Source of the DNA: Streptomyces sp. ISL-96
Lineage (GTDB): Bacteria > Actinomycetota > Actinomycetes > Streptomycetales > Streptomycetaceae
Assembly: GCF_018614035.1 (NCBI RefSeq)
Contig: NZ_JAGGPA010000001.1
Location: 216,351 to 280,350, forward strand
Direction of reading: 5' to 3'
Length of the DNA: 64,000 nt
Notes under the pieces: model-generated
Databases searched by the model: none
Told to the model about the DNA's origin: nothing
Seen by the model: only the letters and a program-made list of their open reading frames with translations
Program-made: the position numbers and the translations under genes
Shown: positions 27,088 to 35,797 of the stretch, piece after piece
Numbering within the stretch: position 1 is the first letter of the stretch
Layout: the number at the start of each line of letters is the position of its first letter

Positions 27088-29130
27088 TCAGGCCGGCAGC
27101 CGGAGCGTGATCGCTTGCTGGAACGATTCGGGCTTCGTCCAGGCCGAGCGCTGTCCCGCGTACGCCGTGCCGAACACGCTGGTGCCCAGGAACAGTTGCT
27201 TACGCGTGCCCTCCGGCGCGGTGACGGGCGCCGCGATCCCCGACGGCGCCTGGACGGTGACGGTCGTGCCGATGCGGTACGCCGTGACCTTGCCGTCGGC
27301 GAGCGCCTTGTCCCAGGCGGCGCGTCGGGCGAGCTCGTAACCGGTGTCCCGGTGACGCGGGTTGACGACCGGGGTGTTGTCGGCGAAGAGGGCGCGGTAG
27401 TCGCCGAGGACCTTGTCCAGGACGGGGTAGAGGAGCCGCTCCTCGGCCAGGTTGGACTGGTGGACGTAGTGCGGGCGCGGGTCGTTGGCGATGACGTGGC
27501 CCAGCGCGGTGCGCGCCTCCTGCGGCGCGATGTACGTCGCGTAGCCGGTGGCCGGGTCGAGCGGGGCGTCGAGGCAGGTCGAGCCGGGGCTGGTCTCGCA
27601 GACGCCGCTGCCCCCGTCGGCCCTGCTGCTGTAGATCCAGTTGTACTCGTCGGTCATCTCGGCGGCGGTGCCGACGTTGTAGTACACGTTCATCGGATGG
27701 CGCGGCACGGTGAGCGCGCCGCCGACGGCGCGCTGGCGCGGCTCGCGCGAGTTGTCGCTCGCGACCCACTTCACACCGTTGTCGGCGAGCGCGCCGGCCA
27801 GGTTGGGGTTGTCCACCGTCTGCTGCGGCAGTGCCTTCAGGCCCGAGTGCTCGCCGGTGACCAGCTCGGCCCTGTCGACGGCGATGCCCTTGCCGACCGC
27901 CCAGTTGTGGTTGTTCCTGATCTGGGCGGAGATCTCGGCGCGGCTCATCCACAGTGTGCTGCCCGCCGCGTCCTTCGCGCACTGCCAGGGAACGGTCGAG
28001 GTGTCCTGGACGCAGCCGAGGTAGGGGTGCGTGTACGTGTGGTTCACCCAGCGGTACTTCGCCCGGTCGGCCAGCAGCTGCGTGGTGAGCGGGTCGCTGC
28101 CGGCGTTGGCGGTCTTCCACGCCTCGCCGGATCCCGCGTTGTAGACCATGTCCAGGGTGAAGCCGGCGCTCTGCTGCCACTGGGCGGCGTACTGCGCGTC
28201 CGCGGCGGTCATGCGGATGGGGGTGGTTCCCGCGCCCTCGCCGTCCCCGCAGCCGAAGTCGCCGGGGGTGCAGTTGAGCTCGGTGTCCCAGCGGCTGTCG
28301 GGCGCGAAGACGTCGTCGACGTGTACGGAGAAGTAGTTGCGGCTCTGCCCGAGGTGGACGCCCTGGGTGAGCCATTCGACGATGCCGCGGGCGAGCAGCC
28401 GGAACTGCCGCTGGTGCTGGTTGTAGGCGAACGTGACGACGAGTTCGCGGCGCCCGTCGTGGGCGTACTCACCGACGAGGCTGGCCCGTCCGCCGCCGGC
28501 TCCGGCGACCGGCATGTCCAGGTAGCTGGTGTAGCCCTCGCGCGGCCGGCCGGCGTACCCGTAGCTCTCGCCGACGGAGGGCGAGTTGTCCTCGAACTCG
28601 ACGGCTCCGTCCAGGTAGCCGAAGGGGCCGGCCTTGCCCGCCGCCGTCACGGCCGCGTCCACGCCGTCGAGCGGCCCGGCGTACCCGCCGTCACTCGTGT
28701 AGTCGAGCCCGACACCGGGATGCGCCCAGCTGTACGCGTCGACCTGCCGGACGCCGAAGGTCTTCTCGTACACGGCGAGGGCGCCGGACTCCGCCGACCC
28801 GGCGCCGAACGGGTCCGCGTTCGGCAGTACGACCCCCTGGTACTTGGCGCGCGGCCGCCCGTCGACCGTGTCGGCGAGGAAACCCGCGTCGATCAGCGGC
28901 CGGCCCGGCTCGTCCAGCCGCACCACGGTGTACGGGACGCCGGTGCTCCGCAGCTCCGACTCGACCGCCTCCACGGCGTCGCCGCCGTCGTCGACGACCA
29001 GCACCCTGAGGTCGATACGCGGAACGGCGGCCGCCCCCGCACCTGTCGGCGGCGCCGCCACCACGAGCAGACCGGCCGCCAGCAGCGCCGCTCCGGTTCT
29101 GCCCATACGTGTTCTCGTCCTGTACGCCAC
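27088..29130 (-). CDS. Secreted polysaccharide deacetylase, CE18/Agd3-PelA type
   Basis: 680 residues from GTG 29130, which has GGGGGAGGG at good spacing; the frame is open to 29193. Signal peptide residues 1-35 with a likely AGA-A cleavage. The N-terminal half (VLVVDDGGDAVEAVESEL) is beta/alpha, as in Agd3. Catalytic signature: HVDDVF (His270, Asp272, Asp273) and NHTYTHPYLG (His364, His368), giving the Asp-His-His metal site of this deacetylase class. Agd3 deacetylates galactosaminogalactan, and PelA deacetylates Pel. First gene of the operon. No cell-wall anchor is visible. Confidence 0.87.
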   Translation of the reverse strand: MAYRTRTRMGRTGAALLAAGLLVVAAPPTGAGAAAVPRIDLRVLVVDDGGDAVEAVESELRSTGVPYTVVRLDEPGRPLIDAGFLADTVDGRPRAKYQGVVLPNADPFGAGSAESGALAVYEKTFGVRQVDAYSWAHPGVGLDYTSDGGYAGPLDGVDAAVTAAGKAGPFGYLDGAVEFEDNSPSVGESYGYAGRPREGYTSYLDMPVAGAGGGRASLVGEYAHDGRRELVVTFAYNQHQRQFRLLARGIVEWLTQGVHLGQSRNYFSVHVDDVFAPDSRWDTELNCTPGDFGCGDGEGAGTTPIRMTAADAQYAAQWQQSAGFTLDMVYNAGSGEAWKTANAGSDPLTTQLLADRAKYRWVNHTYTHPYLGCVQDTSTVPWQCAKDAAGSTLWMSRAEISAQIRNNHNWAVGKGIAVDRAELVTGEHSGLKALPQQTVDNPNLAGALADNGVKWVASDNSREPRQRAVGGALTVPRHPMNVYYNVGTAAEMTDEYNWIYSSRADGGSGVCETSPGSTCLDAPLDPATGYATYIAPQEARTALGHVIANDPRPHYVHQSNLAEERLLYPVLDKVLGDYRALFADNTPVVNPRHRDTGYELARRAAWDKALADGKVTAYRIGTTVTVQAPSGIAAPVTAPEGTRKQLFLGTSVFGTAYAGQRSAWTKPESFQQAITLRLPA

Positions 29131-29466
29131 GGCGCACCCTCCCCCTCGGCGACCTCCCCTGCGGAGAAATCGCGGAAGATCTGTGGAAATCATGCAAGCA
29201 AGGTGATGGTTACTTGCCGGATTTCCACGAGTGTGACGCAGGCCTCACTCAGCGCACCGTAAACACGGAAGGGACACCTCTGATGAGTGAACTGCTCGCT
29301 GCTGTGATCGAACGGGGCAACCGCGCGTAGGCTCGTTCCCGGCGCTCAACCGGTCCGGCGGGCAGTCGGACACCGGGATGCCGGGCCACCGGGATACTGT
29401 CGCGCCGGGCGCGGCCGGCCCCACCCCCTCGGCCGAAGAACTCAACGGAAGCGAGATTTCACCACC
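29131..29466. other. Divergent promoter region between the polysaccharide operon and pepA
   Basis: 336 bases with no convincing gene. Both transcription units must start here. A 15-codon frame from ATG 29283 (MSELLAAVIERGNRA) follows GAAGGGA and could be a leader peptide, but there is no further support. No clear operator dyad was found. Confidence 0.5.
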
Positions 29467-31020
29467 GTGACTGCTCTCACTCTCAGCACTTCCGGCGCGG
29501 CGGCGCTGCGCGCCGACGCCATCGTCGTCGGCTTGGCGAAGGGCGTCGGCTCCAAGTCCGGGGACCTGGTGGTCGCACCGGGCGCCGAGGCCGTGGACAA
29601 GGCGTTCGACGGAAAGCTCGCCTCCGTCCTGAAGACCCTCGGCGCCTCGGGCGGCGAGGGCGAGGTGACCAAGTTGCCCGCGCCGTCGGGCCTCAAGTCC
29701 CCTGTCGTACTGGCCGTCGGCCTGGGCACGGCCCCGGAGAAGGACGACTCGTACAGCGCCGAGTCCCTTCGCCGCGCGGCCGGTGCGGCCGCCCGCGCGC
29801 TCAGCGGCTCGAAGAAGGCCGGCTTCGCGCTGCCCGTCGAGGCCGTCGAGGACGCCGCCGCCATCGCCGAGGGCGCGCTGCTCGGTGCGTACTCCTTCAC
29901 CGCGTACCAGGGTGGAGAGAAGGACGGGAAGACTGCGAAGTCTGCGGACAATGGCCCGAAGCAGCCGCTCGCCGAGGCCGTCGTGCTCGGCGGCAAGCCG
30001 CGCGACAAGGCGTTCAAGGCCGCCGCGGAGCGCGCCGTGGCGCTGACCGAGGAGATCAACCGCGCCCGCGATCTGGTCAACACCCCGCCGAACGACCTGT
30101 ACCCGGAGTCCTTCGCCGCCGTGGTTTCCGCCGCCGGCAAGGAGCACGGTCTCAAGGTGCAGGTGCTCGACGAGAAGTCGCTCGCCAAGGGCGGCTACGG
30201 CGGCATCATCGGCGTCGGCCAGGGCTCGGAGCACGGTCCGCGCCTGGTGAAGCTCGCCTACACGCACCCCAAGGCGGAGAAGACCCTGGCCTTCGTCGGC
30301 AAGGGCATCACCTACGACTCGGGCGGCATCTCGCTCAAGCCGGCCGGCCACAACGAGACGATGAAGTGCGACATGGCCGGCGCCGCCGCCGTGTTCGCCG
30401 CCGTCATCACGGCCGCCCGCCTGGGCCTGAAGGTCAACGTCACCGGCTGGCTGGCGCTCGCCGAGAACATGCCGTCCGGCAACGCCGTCCGCCCCGGCGA
30501 CGTGCTGCGCATGTACAGCGGCAAGACCGTCGAGGTGCTCAACACCGACGCCGAGGGCCGTCTCGTCCTGGGTGACGCGCTGACGCGTGCCTGCGAGGAG
30601 CGCCCCGACGCGATCGTCGACGTGGCGACGCTGACCGGTGCGATGGTGCTGGCGCTCGGCAACCGCACGTTCGCCGTCATGGGCAACGACGAGTCGTTCC
30701 GTACCGCCATCCACGAGATCGCGGAGGAGGCCGGCGAGCAGTCCTGGCCGATGCCGATGCCGGCCGAGCTGCGCAAGGGCATGGAGTCCTCCACCGCCGA
30801 CATCGCCAACATGGGCGAGCGGATGGGCGGCGGCCTGGTCGCCGGTCTGTTCCTCCAGGAGTTCGTCGGCGACGACATCGCCTGGGCGCACCTGGACATC
30901 GCGGGTCCCGCCTTCAACGACGGCGGACCGTTCGGTTACACCCCCAAGGGCGGCACCGGCTCCGCGATCCGCACCCTGGTGGCGCTCGCCGAGCACACCG
31001 CCGCGGGCGACCTCGGCTGA
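29467..31020 (+). CDS. pepA: Leucyl aminopeptidase PepA (M17)
   Basis: 517 residues from GTG 29467. The C-terminal M17 catalytic domain contains GKGITYDSGGISLKPAG (metal Lys and Asp), MKCDMAGAAAVFA and the signature NTDAEGRL. A hexameric cytosolic dizinc enzyme removing N-terminal residues from peptides. The N-terminal domain (about 1-170) is the usual less conserved part. It precedes lpd by 340 bases on the same strand; this order is standard in Streptomyces. Confidence 0.95.
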   Translation: MTALTLSTSGAAALRADAIVVGLAKGVGSKSGDLVVAPGAEAVDKAFDGKLASVLKTLGASGGEGEVTKLPAPSGLKSPVVLAVGLGTAPEKDDSYSAESLRRAAGAAARALSGSKKAGFALPVEAVEDAAAIAEGALLGAYSFTAYQGGEKDGKTAKSADNGPKQPLAEAVVLGGKPRDKAFKAAAERAVALTEEINRARDLVNTPPNDLYPESFAAVVSAAGKEHGLKVQVLDEKSLAKGGYGGIIGVGQGSEHGPRLVKLAYTHPKAEKTLAFVGKGITYDSGGISLKPAGHNETMKCDMAGAAAVFAAVITAARLGLKVNVTGWLALAENMPSGNAVRPGDVLRMYSGKTVEVLNTDAEGRLVLGDALTRACEERPDAIVDVATLTGAMVLALGNRTFAVMGNDESFRTAIHEIAEEAGEQSWPMPMPAELRKGMESSTADIANMGERMGGGLVAGLFLQEFVGDDIAWAHLDIAGPAFNDGGPFGYTPKGGTGSAIRTLVALAEHTAAGDLG

Positions 31021-31360
31021 GCCGCGGAGGCGGCGTCGTGTGTACGGTTCCGGGCACGCGTCCGGGGCCGTAGGCACGCGGGCACGTACGTGGGAACGCA
31101 TGCCGGAACGCATGTCGGAATACCGACGCCCCACTCCGCCTTCAACGAAATCCGTACATCAGTACGTCGTAGTAACCCTTGGCGAGCGGTCCCCGGACCG
31201 TCTCGCACCCTGGCCCCGCGTCCCGCCGTCCGTCGACAAGTGCGAAGATGGGTTCTCGGCAGGACAGGGCCCCCACCACAGGGCCGAATATAAAGCGGCC
31301 GATACCAGCCGCCGCCCGGTCGATGACCGGCGACCGGCGCACATGCATGGAGGACGTGAC
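31021..31360. other. Intergenic region upstream of lpd
   Basis: 340 bases without a supported gene. It has a repeated GGAACGCATG motif (31093 and 31105 region) and a small hairpin GTCGG-AATA-CCGAC (31114-31127). An AT-richer GAATATAAAG at about 31287 may belong to the lpd promoter. Nothing else is recognised. Confidence 0.45.
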
Positions 31361-32749
31361 GTGGCGAACGACGCCAGCACCGTTTTCGACCTAGTAATCC
31401 TCGGCGGTGGCAGCGGCGGTTACGCCGCGGCTCTGCGCGGAGCGCAGCTGGGCCTGGACGTCGCCCTGATCGAGAAGAACAAGCTCGGCGGCACCTGCCT
31501 GCACAACGGCTGCATCCCGACGAAGGCTCTGCTCCACGCGGGCGAGGTCGCCGACCAGGCACGCGAGGCCGCGCAGTTCGGCGTCAAGGCCACTTTCGAC
31601 GGCATCGACATGGCGGGCGTCCACAAGTACAAGGACGACGTGATCTCGGGCCTGTACAAGGGCCTCCAGGGCCTGGTCGCCTCGCGCAAGGTGACGTACA
31701 TCGAGGGCGAGGGCCGGCTGTCCTCCCCGACGTCCGTCGACGTCAACGGCCAGCGCATCCAGGGCCGCCACGTCCTGCTGGCGACCGGCTCCGTGCCGAA
31801 GTCGCTGCCGGGCCTGGACATCGACGGAAACCGCATCATCTCCTCGGACCACGCGCTGGTCCTGGACCGCGTTCCGAAGTCCGCGGTCATCCTGGGCGGC
31901 GGCGTCATCGGCGTCGAGTTCGCCTCGGCGTGGAAGTCCTTCGGCACCGACGTCACCGTCGTCGAGGGCCTGAAGCACCTCGTGCCGGTCGAGGACGAGA
32001 ACAGCTCGAAGCTGCTGGAGCGCGCGTTCCGCAAGCGCGGCATCAACTTCTCGCTCGGCGCCTTCTTCGAGAAGGCCGAGTACACCGCCGACGGCGTCAA
32101 GGTCACCCTGGCCAACGGCAAGGAGTTCGAGGCCGAGGTGCTGCTCGTCGCGATCGGCCGCGGCCCCGTCTCGCAGGGTCTCGGTTACGAGGAGGCGGGC
32201 GTCGCGATGGACCGCGGCTACGTCCTCGTCGACGAGTACATGCAGACGAACGTTCCCACCATCTCCGCCGTCGGTGACCTGGTCCCGACGCTCCAGCTCG
32301 CGCACGTCGGCTTCGCCGAGGGCATCCTGGTGGCGGAGCGTCTGGCCGGTCTCAAGACCGTTCCGGTCGACTACGACGGTGTGCCGCGCGTGACGTACTG
32401 CCACCCCGAGGTCGCTTCCGTCGGCATCACCGAGGCGAAGGCCAAGGAGGTGTACGGGGCGGACAAGGTCGTCGCTCTGAAGTACAACCTCGCGGGCAAC
32501 GGCAAGAGCAAGATCCTCAAGACCGGTGGCGAGATCAAGCTCGTCCAGGTCAAGGACGGCGCCGTGGTCGGCGTTCACATGGTCGGTGACCGTATGAGCG
32601 AGCAGGTCGGCGAGGCTCAGCTGATCTACAACTGGGAGGCTCTGCCGGCCGAGGTCGCGCAGCTCATCCACGCACACCCGACGCAGAGCGAGGCGCTCGG
32701 CGAGGCCCACCTGGCCCTGGCCGGCAAGCCGCTCCACTCCCACGACTAG
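31361..32749 (+). CDS. lpdA: Dihydrolipoyl dehydrogenase (E3)
   Basis: 462 residues from GTG 31361 with GGAGG upstream. FAD-binding GGGSGG at 15-20, redox disulfide Cys46/Cys51 in GGTCLHNGCIPTK, NAD-binding ILGGGVIGVE, and the C-terminal catalytic HAHPTQSEALGE with the His-Glu pair. It reoxidises dihydrolipoyl groups of the 2-oxoacid dehydrogenase E2. It lies 53 bases before the E2 gene and is probably co-transcribed with it. Confidence 0.97.
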   Translation: MANDASTVFDLVILGGGSGGYAAALRGAQLGLDVALIEKNKLGGTCLHNGCIPTKALLHAGEVADQAREAAQFGVKATFDGIDMAGVHKYKDDVISGLYKGLQGLVASRKVTYIEGEGRLSSPTSVDVNGQRIQGRHVLLATGSVPKSLPGLDIDGNRIISSDHALVLDRVPKSAVILGGGVIGVEFASAWKSFGTDVTVVEGLKHLVPVEDENSSKLLERAFRKRGINFSLGAFFEKAEYTADGVKVTLANGKEFEAEVLLVAIGRGPVSQGLGYEEAGVAMDRGYVLVDEYMQTNVPTISAVGDLVPTLQLAHVGFAEGILVAERLAGLKTVPVDYDGVPRVTYCHPEVASVGITEAKAKEVYGADKVVALKYNLAGNGKSKILKTGGEIKLVQVKDGAVVGVHMVGDRMSEQVGEAQLIYNWEALPAEVAQLIHAHPTQSEALGEAHLALAGKPLHSHD

Positions 32750-32802
32750 TTCAGTCCGGGCGCGACGACCACTTCCGCAATTCGTAAGGAGCAACCGAAA
32801 CC

Positions 32803-34629
32803 ATGCCGGTTTCCGTAACCCTTCCGGCGCTCGGCGAGAGCGTCACCGAGGGCACCGTCACCCGTTGGCTGAAGGCCGAGGGCGAGCGCGTCGAGGCTGA
32901 CGAGCCGCTGCTGGAGGTGTCGACCGACAAGGTCGACACCGAGATCCCGGCCCCCGCCTCGGGCATCCTGTCGTCCATCAAGGTCGCCGAGGACGAGACC
33001 GTCGAGGTCGGCGCCGAGCTGGCCGTCATCGACGACGGCACGGGTGCGCCCGCTGCCGCCCCGGCCCCGGCTGCCGCCGAGGCTGCTGCACCCGCACCTG
33101 CTGCCGAGGCCCCTGCACCCGCTGCTGAGGCCCCGGAAGCTGCTCAGCCCCAGCCGGAGGCCGCTCCGGCACCGGCCGCCGAGGCTCCTGCCGCCGCTCC
33201 GGCCGGTGGCGCCTCCGGTAGCGGAACCGATGTAGTACTGCCCGCGCTGGGCGAGTCGGTCACCGAGGGCACCGTCACCCGTTGGCTGAAGGAGGTCGGC
33301 GAGGAGGTCGCGGAGGACGAGCCGCTGCTTGAGGTCTCGACCGACAAGGTCGACACCGAGATCCCCTCCCCGGCCGCGGGCACGCTGCTGGAGATCCTGG
33401 TCGGCGAGGACGAGACCGCCGAGGTCGGCGCGAAGCTCGCCGTCATCGGTGCCGCGGGCGCTGCCCCGGCCGCCGCACCTGCTGCTGAGGCTCCGGCCCC
33501 GGCCGCCGCTCCGGAGCCCGCCGCCGAGGCTCCGGCCCCTGCTCCGGCACCCGCACCGGCTCCGGCTCCGGCCGAGGCCGCTGTTGAGGCTCCAGCGCCG
33601 GCCCAGCCGGCTCCCGCCGCCGCGGCTCCGGCCGCTCCGGCTGCTCCCGCCGCCGCCCCGGCCGCTGCCGCCCCCGTCGCGCCTTCCGCGCCGGAGGCGG
33701 ACGGAGCGTACGTGACGCCTCTCGTCCGTAAGCTCGCGGCCGAGAACAGCGTCGACCTGAGCACGGTCAAGGGCACCGGCGTCGGTGGCCGTATCCGCAA
33801 GCAGGATGTCGTTGCCGCCGCGGAGGCCGCCAAGGCCGCCGCCGCTGCCCCGGCCGCTGCCGCTCCGGCGGCCGCTTCGAAGGCTCCGTCCCTCGAGGTG
33901 TCCCCGCTGCGCGGCCAGACGGTCAAGATGACCCGCATGCGCAAGGTCATCGGCGACAACATGATGAAGGCGCTGCACACGCAGGCCCAGCTGACCTCGG
34001 TCGTCGAGGTCGACATCACGAAGCTGATGAAGCTGCGCAACAAGGCGAAGGACGCGTTCGCCGCCCGCGAGGGCGTCAAGCTGTCCCCGATGCCGTTCTT
34101 CGTCAAGGCCGCGGCCCAGGCGCTGAAGGCGTACCCGGTCGTCAACGCCCGGATCAACGAGGACGAGGGCACGATCACCTACTTCGACACCGAGAACATC
34201 GGTATCGCGGTGGACGCCGAAAAGGGTCTGATGACCCCGGTCATCAAGGGAGCGGGCGACCTCAACCTCGCCGGTATCTCCAAGAAGACCGCCGAGCTGG
34301 CCGGCAAGGCCCGCTCCGGCAAGATCAGCCCGGACGAGATGTCCGGCGCGACCTTCACGATCAGCAACACCGGCTCGCGCGGTGCGCTGTTCGACACGGT
34401 CATCGTGCCGCCGAACCAGGTCGCCATCCTGGGCATCGGTGCCACCGTCAAGCGTCCCGTGGTCATCAACCACCCGGACCTCGGCGAGACCATCGCGATC
34501 CGTGACATGACCTACCTGGCTCTCTCCTACGACCACCGCCTGGTGGACGGCGCCGACGCGGCCCGTTACCTGACGGCCGTCAAGGCGATCCTGGAGGCCG
34601 GCGAGTTCGAGGTCGAGCTCGGCCTGTAA
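32803..34629 (+). CDS. sucB: Dihydrolipoamide acyltransferase E2 (two lipoyl domains; SucB/AceF type)
   Basis: 608 residues. Two nearly identical lipoyl domains (1-75 with Lys43, about 142-216 with Lys182, both in STDKVDTEI), Ala/Pro-rich flexible linkers, peripheral-subunit-binding domain at about 302-340, and a C-terminal acyltransferase core with the DHRLVDG catalytic His near the end. Often annotated as the 2-oxoglutarate E2, but actinobacteria generally use one E2 for pyruvate dehydrogenase and for the OdhA/Kgd enzyme, and aceE lies close by. The lipoyl-domain repeats share a 34-bp stretch identical at DNA level, a possible site for recombination. Confidence 0.95.
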   Translation: MPVSVTLPALGESVTEGTVTRWLKAEGERVEADEPLLEVSTDKVDTEIPAPASGILSSIKVAEDETVEVGAELAVIDDGTGAPAAAPAPAAAEAAAPAPAAEAPAPAAEAPEAAQPQPEAAPAPAAEAPAAAPAGGASGSGTDVVLPALGESVTEGTVTRWLKEVGEEVAEDEPLLEVSTDKVDTEIPSPAAGTLLEILVGEDETAEVGAKLAVIGAAGAAPAAAPAAEAPAPAAAPEPAAEAPAPAPAPAPAPAPAEAAVEAPAPAQPAPAAAAPAAPAAPAAAPAAAAPVAPSAPEADGAYVTPLVRKLAAENSVDLSTVKGTGVGGRIRKQDVVAAAEAAKAAAAAPAAAAPAAASKAPSLEVSPLRGQTVKMTRMRKVIGDNMMKALHTQAQLTSVVEVDITKLMKLRNKAKDAFAAREGVKLSPMPFFVKAAAQALKAYPVVNARINEDEGTITYFDTENIGIAVDAEKGLMTPVIKGAGDLNLAGISKKTAELAGKARSGKISPDEMSGATFTISNTGSRGALFDTVIVPPNQVAILGIGATVKRPVVINHPDLGETIAIRDMTYLALSYDHRLVDGADAARYLTAVKAILEAGEFEVELGL

Positions 34630-34649
34630 CGCTCGTCTCACCAGCGTCT

Positions 34650-34683
34650 GCGCCCCCGTCCGGAGCTATCTGGGCGGGGGCGC
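34650..34683 (+). terminator. Terminator downstream of the E2 gene
   Basis: GCGCCCCCG (34650-34658) pairs perfectly with CGGGGGCGC (34675-34683), 21 bases after the stop. Confidence 0.7.
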
Positions 34684-34728
34684 CGCCGTATGGTCTAAAG
34701 CACCGAACACGGCTTGAAGGAGCGCTTC

Positions 34729-35352
34729 ATGACCCCGCCCGTCGTCCACTCGCTGCGCGAGCAGATCCGCGAGCACATCGTGGAGGGGATTGTCAGCGGG
34801 CGCTGGAAGCCGGGCGAGCGGATCGTGGAGCGCCGGATCGCGACGGAGCTGGAGGTCAGCCAGACGCCGGTGCGGGAGGCGCTGCGCGAGCTGGAGTCCC
34901 TGCGCCTGATCGAGTCGGCGCCGAACAAGGGCGTACGGGTAAGGAATCTGACCGCGGCCGACCTGGAGGAGAGCTATCCGGTGCGGGCCGGCCTGGAGCA
35001 GATCGCGGCCGAGCTGGCGGCGGCCGCCCTGGCGGAGGACTGCTCGGCGCTGGAGCCGCATGTGGCGGCCCTGTACGAGGCGGACCGCACGGCGGACGGG
35101 ACGGCGCAGGTGCGCCATACGGTCGGGTTCCACCGCGAGCTGGTGCGGGCGGCCCACAACAGCGTGCTGCTCCACACCTGGGAGGGACTGGGCATCGAGG
35201 TCTTCACGGCCCTGTCCATCCGCTGGCTGGGCACGGTGCAGAAGTCGTACGCGGAGGAACACGAGGCGCTGGTGCAGGCGTTCCGGCGCCGGGACCCGGC
35301 GATCGGCACCCTGGTGAAGGAACACGTTTTGGGCTGCGCCCCGCGCGCGTAA
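34729..35352 (+). CDS. GntR-family regulator, FCD (FadR) subfamily
   Basis: 207 residues from ATG 34729, with GAAGGAG correctly spaced. Winged helix at residues 5-70 (ERRIATELEVSQTPVREALRELESLRLIE) and an all-helical FCD ligand domain (VRAGLEQIAAELAA, RHTVGFHRELVRAAHNS). FCD regulators usually respond to small organic acids. Its place between the E2 and E1 genes suggests that it controls pyruvate dehydrogenase; the 17-bp palindrome over the aceE promoter is the obvious candidate site (inference). Confidence 0.9.
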   Translation: MTPPVVHSLREQIREHIVEGIVSGRWKPGERIVERRIATELEVSQTPVREALRELESLRLIESAPNKGVRVRNLTAADLEESYPVRAGLEQIAAELAAAALAEDCSALEPHVAALYEADRTADGTAQVRHTVGFHRELVRAAHNSVLLHTWEGLGIEVFTALSIRWLGTVQKSYAEEHEALVQAFRRRDPAIGTLVKEHVLGCAPRA

Positions 35353-35408
35353 CGCGGACCGCTGCGCGGGGCTTGTTCCCCACCACCCCCAGCAGCCGTA
35401 GCAATCCT

Positions 35409-35560
35409 CATCGCCGGAGGGGCTGACGATTTGCCGCAAGCGGCAATATCCAGCCCGGCCGGCGTTTGAGGCCACGCCCGCAGGGCGTCCCGGGGGTCTG
35501 GGGGGCTTGCCCCCAGTTTCGGGAAGGGGCGGGTAGGGGACAGCGCCGCAGGCCACCCGC
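35409..35560. repeat. Interspersed GC-rich intergenic repeat
   Basis: Contains CATCGCCGGAGGGGCTGA, then inverted TCCAGCCCGGCCGGCGTTTG, and a tail of about 50 bases (GGGCTTGCCCCCAGTTTCGG onwards) almost identical to the tail of the copy at 46587-46790. It fills most of the 445-base gap between the GntR gene and aceE; the rest holds the aceE promoter. Confidence 0.75.
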
Positions 35561-35676
35561 GCTCGCCCACGGCCCGCACCGCCCGAAATGGCCGGATACG
35601 CCCCGGCACCCCGTGCCCCATTTCACGGCACGGAATGCCAATTTCGTTGTGCGGAGAAGTTTTTAGCCTCCAGGCT

Positions 35677-35706
35677 TTGATCGATCATCGATCAGGGACT
35701 TACAGT
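35677..35706 (+). promoter_or_regulatory. aceE promoter with overlapping 17-bp palindrome
   Basis: TTGATC (35677-35682) and TACAGT (35701-35706) with 18-base spacing match a housekeeping promoter. The perfect palindrome TGATCGATCATCGATCA (35678-35694) covers the -35 box and spacer, an arrangement expected for a repressor operator. It is 104 bases before the aceE ATG. Confidence 0.6.
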
Positions 35707-35797
35707 CGACGGCGCGGGTCCACAGACCCCACCGCCCTGTCCTGCCAGACAAGGCCCCCCTTTTCTCCACCCCCCTCCTGTCCGGAAGGCGGCCATC

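Noticed and set aside
22517..29130. Classical complete Pel operon
   Set aside because: PelB, PelC, PelD and PelE are missing and the membrane protein is not clearly PelG, so it is called Pel-like/galactosaminogalactan-like only.
29283..29330. 15-codon frame MSELLAAVIERGNRA before pepA
   Set aside because: It has a plausible ribosome site, but is too short to support without comparative data; mentioned only within the promoter-region entry.
32803..34629. Tandem low-complexity Ala/Pro tracts as a possible frameshift or assembly problem
   Set aside because: They are the normal flexible linkers between lipoyl, binding and catalytic domains of E2 proteins, and the frame is intact.
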